Assembly: GCA_002709525.1 (NCBI GenBank)
Contig: PARE01000003.1
Location: forward strand, 1-37,371
Length of the DNA stretch: 37,371 nt
Source of the DNA: Magnetovibrio sp.
Lineage (GTDB): Bacteria > Pseudomonadota > Alphaproteobacteria > Rhodospirillales > Casp-alpha2
Reading direction: 5' to 3'
A program made the position numbers and the translations under genes. Under the pieces are notes generated by a model. It made no database searches. It saw nothing but the letters and a program-made list of their open reading frames with translations, and had not been told where the DNA came from. Below, piece after piece: positions 35,905 to 37,371 of the stretch (position 1 is the stretch's first letter; each line of letters opens with the position of its first letter).

Positions 35905-37086
35905 TCATTCGGGAAGGTAAACCGCACCCTCCGCAACAAGAGCTTCGATGGCTTCGGAATCTATTCCTAATCCAGTCAGGACGTCGCGTCCGTGTTCGCC
36001 GATAGCCGGGAACAACTGGTCCGTATTGGCATCACGGGGTGTGGTCCCCGGTACGATCGGGAACGGTATGCAACCAATACCGGCTTGTTCCACTTCCGGC
36101 GCCATGCCAGTTTCGATTGTGTGAGCGTCATTCAGCCAATCGTCCGTTGAATTGATTCGTTCGGCCAATATGTCTGACTCGCGCATGATCTGGACCCATT
36201 CGTCGGCAGTCTTCTCTTTAAACCGAGCTTCGAATACCGGTTTCAGCGTATTGAAATTCTTAGCGCGAAGTTCAAAATCCACGTACCGAGGATCATCCCG
36301 CACGCCTTCCAGACCCATGGCATCACAAATACGTGCATATTGATCTTCTTTAACAAGAGCCAAACCGATATACCCACCATCGCTTGTCTCATAGCTACCT
36401 GCAGGCGCGTTCAATATGCGCGGTTCGCCGCCAGCCAAGACCCGCTCAATGATCTTTGGTGCTAAAAATGCACCCATGGCCTGGGCCAGACTAAGATCCA
36501 AATGAATGCCTTCCACTTCATCCCCTCGGCCCGCCAAGGCCGCCGCTACCGCCTGATGAGCGTAGACGCCAGTAATGGTATCCGGTACCAACATGCCGAC
36601 GCGGTGCGGTATTTCGTCATTACCCTTATTCACCGCAACTAGGCCCGAGAAAGATTGTAGGACCGTGTCCGACCCAGGTCGGCGTGCATAGGGGCCAGTT
36701 TGACCGAACCCGCTGACAGACCCGTAGATGATATTCGGGTTTATTTTCTTAATTTCGTCGAAACCAACGCCCAAGCGCGCTGACACTCCAGGCCGGAAAC
36801 TCTCAAGAAAAACATCAGCATCGGCGGCAAGCTTATGAACGATGTCACATGCCGCGTCAGATTTTAGGTTAAGTGCAATCGAGCGCTTGTGCGGATTAGC
36901 TACCATGCCCAGTGGGGTTTGCCCACCGTAGCTCTCTCCGATAGCTCGGATCCAATCCCCTTCGAATGGCTCAACCTTGATTACATCAGCACCATATAGG
37001 GCAAAAATACCGGCGCAATATGGTCCTGCAAAACCTTGCGAAATATCGACGATCTTTAGACCAGCGTAGGGTGTAGCGTAGCTCAT
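35905..37086 (-). CDS. Class III CoA-transferase (CaiB/BaiF family)
   Basis: Transfers CoA between carboxylic acids, activating a substrate for the crotonase downstream. The 393 residues follow the family: LKIVDISQGFAGPYCAG at the N-terminus, GADVIKVEP, the NPHKRSIALNLK segment, FRPG, and the catalytic Asp140 in RRPGSDTVLQSFSGL. A GGGAG ribosome site precedes the ATG. It heads the minus-strand operon CoA-transferase, crotonase, SDR; the gap to the crotonase is 75 bases. The acid substrate is unknown. Confidence 0.94.
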   Translation of the reverse strand: MSYATPYAGLKIVDISQGFAGPYCAGIFALYGADVIKVEPFEGDWIRAIGESYGGQTPLGMVANPHKRSIALNLKSDAACDIVHKLAADADVFLESFRPGVSARLGVGFDEIKKINPNIIYGSVSGFGQTGPYARRPGSDTVLQSFSGLVAVNKGNDEIPHRVGMLVPDTITGVYAHQAVAAALAGRGDEVEGIHLDLSLAQAMGAFLAPKIIERVLAGGEPRILNAPAGSYETSDGGYIGLALVKEDQYARICDAMGLEGVRDDPRYVDFELRAKNFNTLKPVFEARFKEKTADEWVQIMRESDILAERINSTDDWLNDAHTIETGMAPEVEQAGIGCIPFPIVPGTTPRDANTDQLFPAIGEHGRDVLTGLGIDSEAIEALVAEGAVYLPE

Positions 37087-37371
37087 GATTACAGATCTCC
37101 CTGGACTGTGCGAAAAATCTTATACCGAGGCCCTGAGACGTCGGCAAACACCAGCGCGACGCTACTTCGATAAATGAAATAGCGCTATCGCTACGGCGGC
37201 GCGGCGTGAGCCAATACGATCAGCTGCCTAGCCTATAAATTTAGTAATTAACTTTGACTTGATGGGTTATCTTATCGGAGCGACTCCTGAGACAGCATCT
37301 GACGTTAATGAGGATATCGCATGCGTCGCAAGCCCCGCATGTCTTAATACTCCATCTGATCTAAGATGAGG
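37087..37371. other. Right-edge intergenic region
   Basis: The 285 bases upstream of the CoA-transferase should hold its promoter. I see a short palindrome ATAGCGCTAT around 37180 and AT-rich sequence near 37240, but no gene or RNA that I can support. Confidence 0.4.

Noticed and set aside
1-37371. CRISPR arrays, phage genes, insertion sequences or a defence system
   Set aside because: No spaced direct repeats, integrase, transposase or known defence domains were seen in any reading frame examined.

Overview
The window looks like chromosomal DNA of an alphaproteobacterium, probably a free-living (possibly marine) heterotroph. The evidence is an aa3-type cytochrome oxidase cluster in alphaproteobacterial style (coxB-coxA-ctaG-coxC-DUF983), many stop/start overlaps of the ATGA type, moderate-to-high GC, and a dense set of CoA-thioester and peptide-uptake genes. 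I cannot assign a genus from sequence alone. There is no sign of a prophage, IS element, CRISPR array, tRNA or rRNA.

Layout. (1) 1-7287 is a terminal oxidase locus. On the plus strand lie coxB, coxA, ctaG, coxC and a DUF983 zinc-ribbon membrane protein. Divergent from them on the minus strand lie a 36-residue single-helix protein, a DUF420 protein, a heme-copper-oxidase-like membrane protein that has lost most CuB ligands, and ctaB, which is cut by the left edge. (2) 7601-8377 is a lone crotonase on the minus strand. (3) 8641-17709 is a tightly packed plus-strand operon: a receiver-domain-like mini-protein, an NDP-forming acyl-CoA synthetase, an alkaline-phosphatase-superfamily hydrolase, two paralogous MFS transporters, a molybdopterin oxidoreductase and a di-iron membrane hydroxylase. 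(4) 18053-19689 is an RraA-like gene carrying an aldolase-type motif, followed by an FMN alpha-hydroxy-acid oxidase. (5) 19752-21804 (minus) holds a carboxymuconolactone decarboxylase-like gene, a beta-hydroxyacid dehydrogenase and an SDR gene broken by one amber codon. (6) 22069-27781 is a complete Dpp/Opp-type ABC importer in the order ATPase, ATPase, binding protein, permease, permease, closed by a clear intrinsic terminator. (7) 27903-34051 is a fused double ABC exporter, an MlrC-family metallopeptidase and a CitE-like lyase. (8) 34233-37086 (minus) is a class III CoA-transferase, a crotonase and an atypical SDR.

How the genes may work together. Region 1 builds the aa3 oxidase: copper delivery by CtaG, heme O synthesis by CtaB, and small membrane factors. 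Regions 2-8 look like catabolic or scavenging modules. Peptide-like substrates enter through the importer and MlrC may cleave unusual amides. The CitE-like lyase, CoA-transferase, crotonases and dehydrogenases fit oxidation of the resulting acids as CoA esters. The substrates cannot be read from sequence.

The most unusual items are the CuB-less oxidase homologue (655-2058), the uncharacterised operon 8641-17709, and the RraA-like protein with an aldolase motif.
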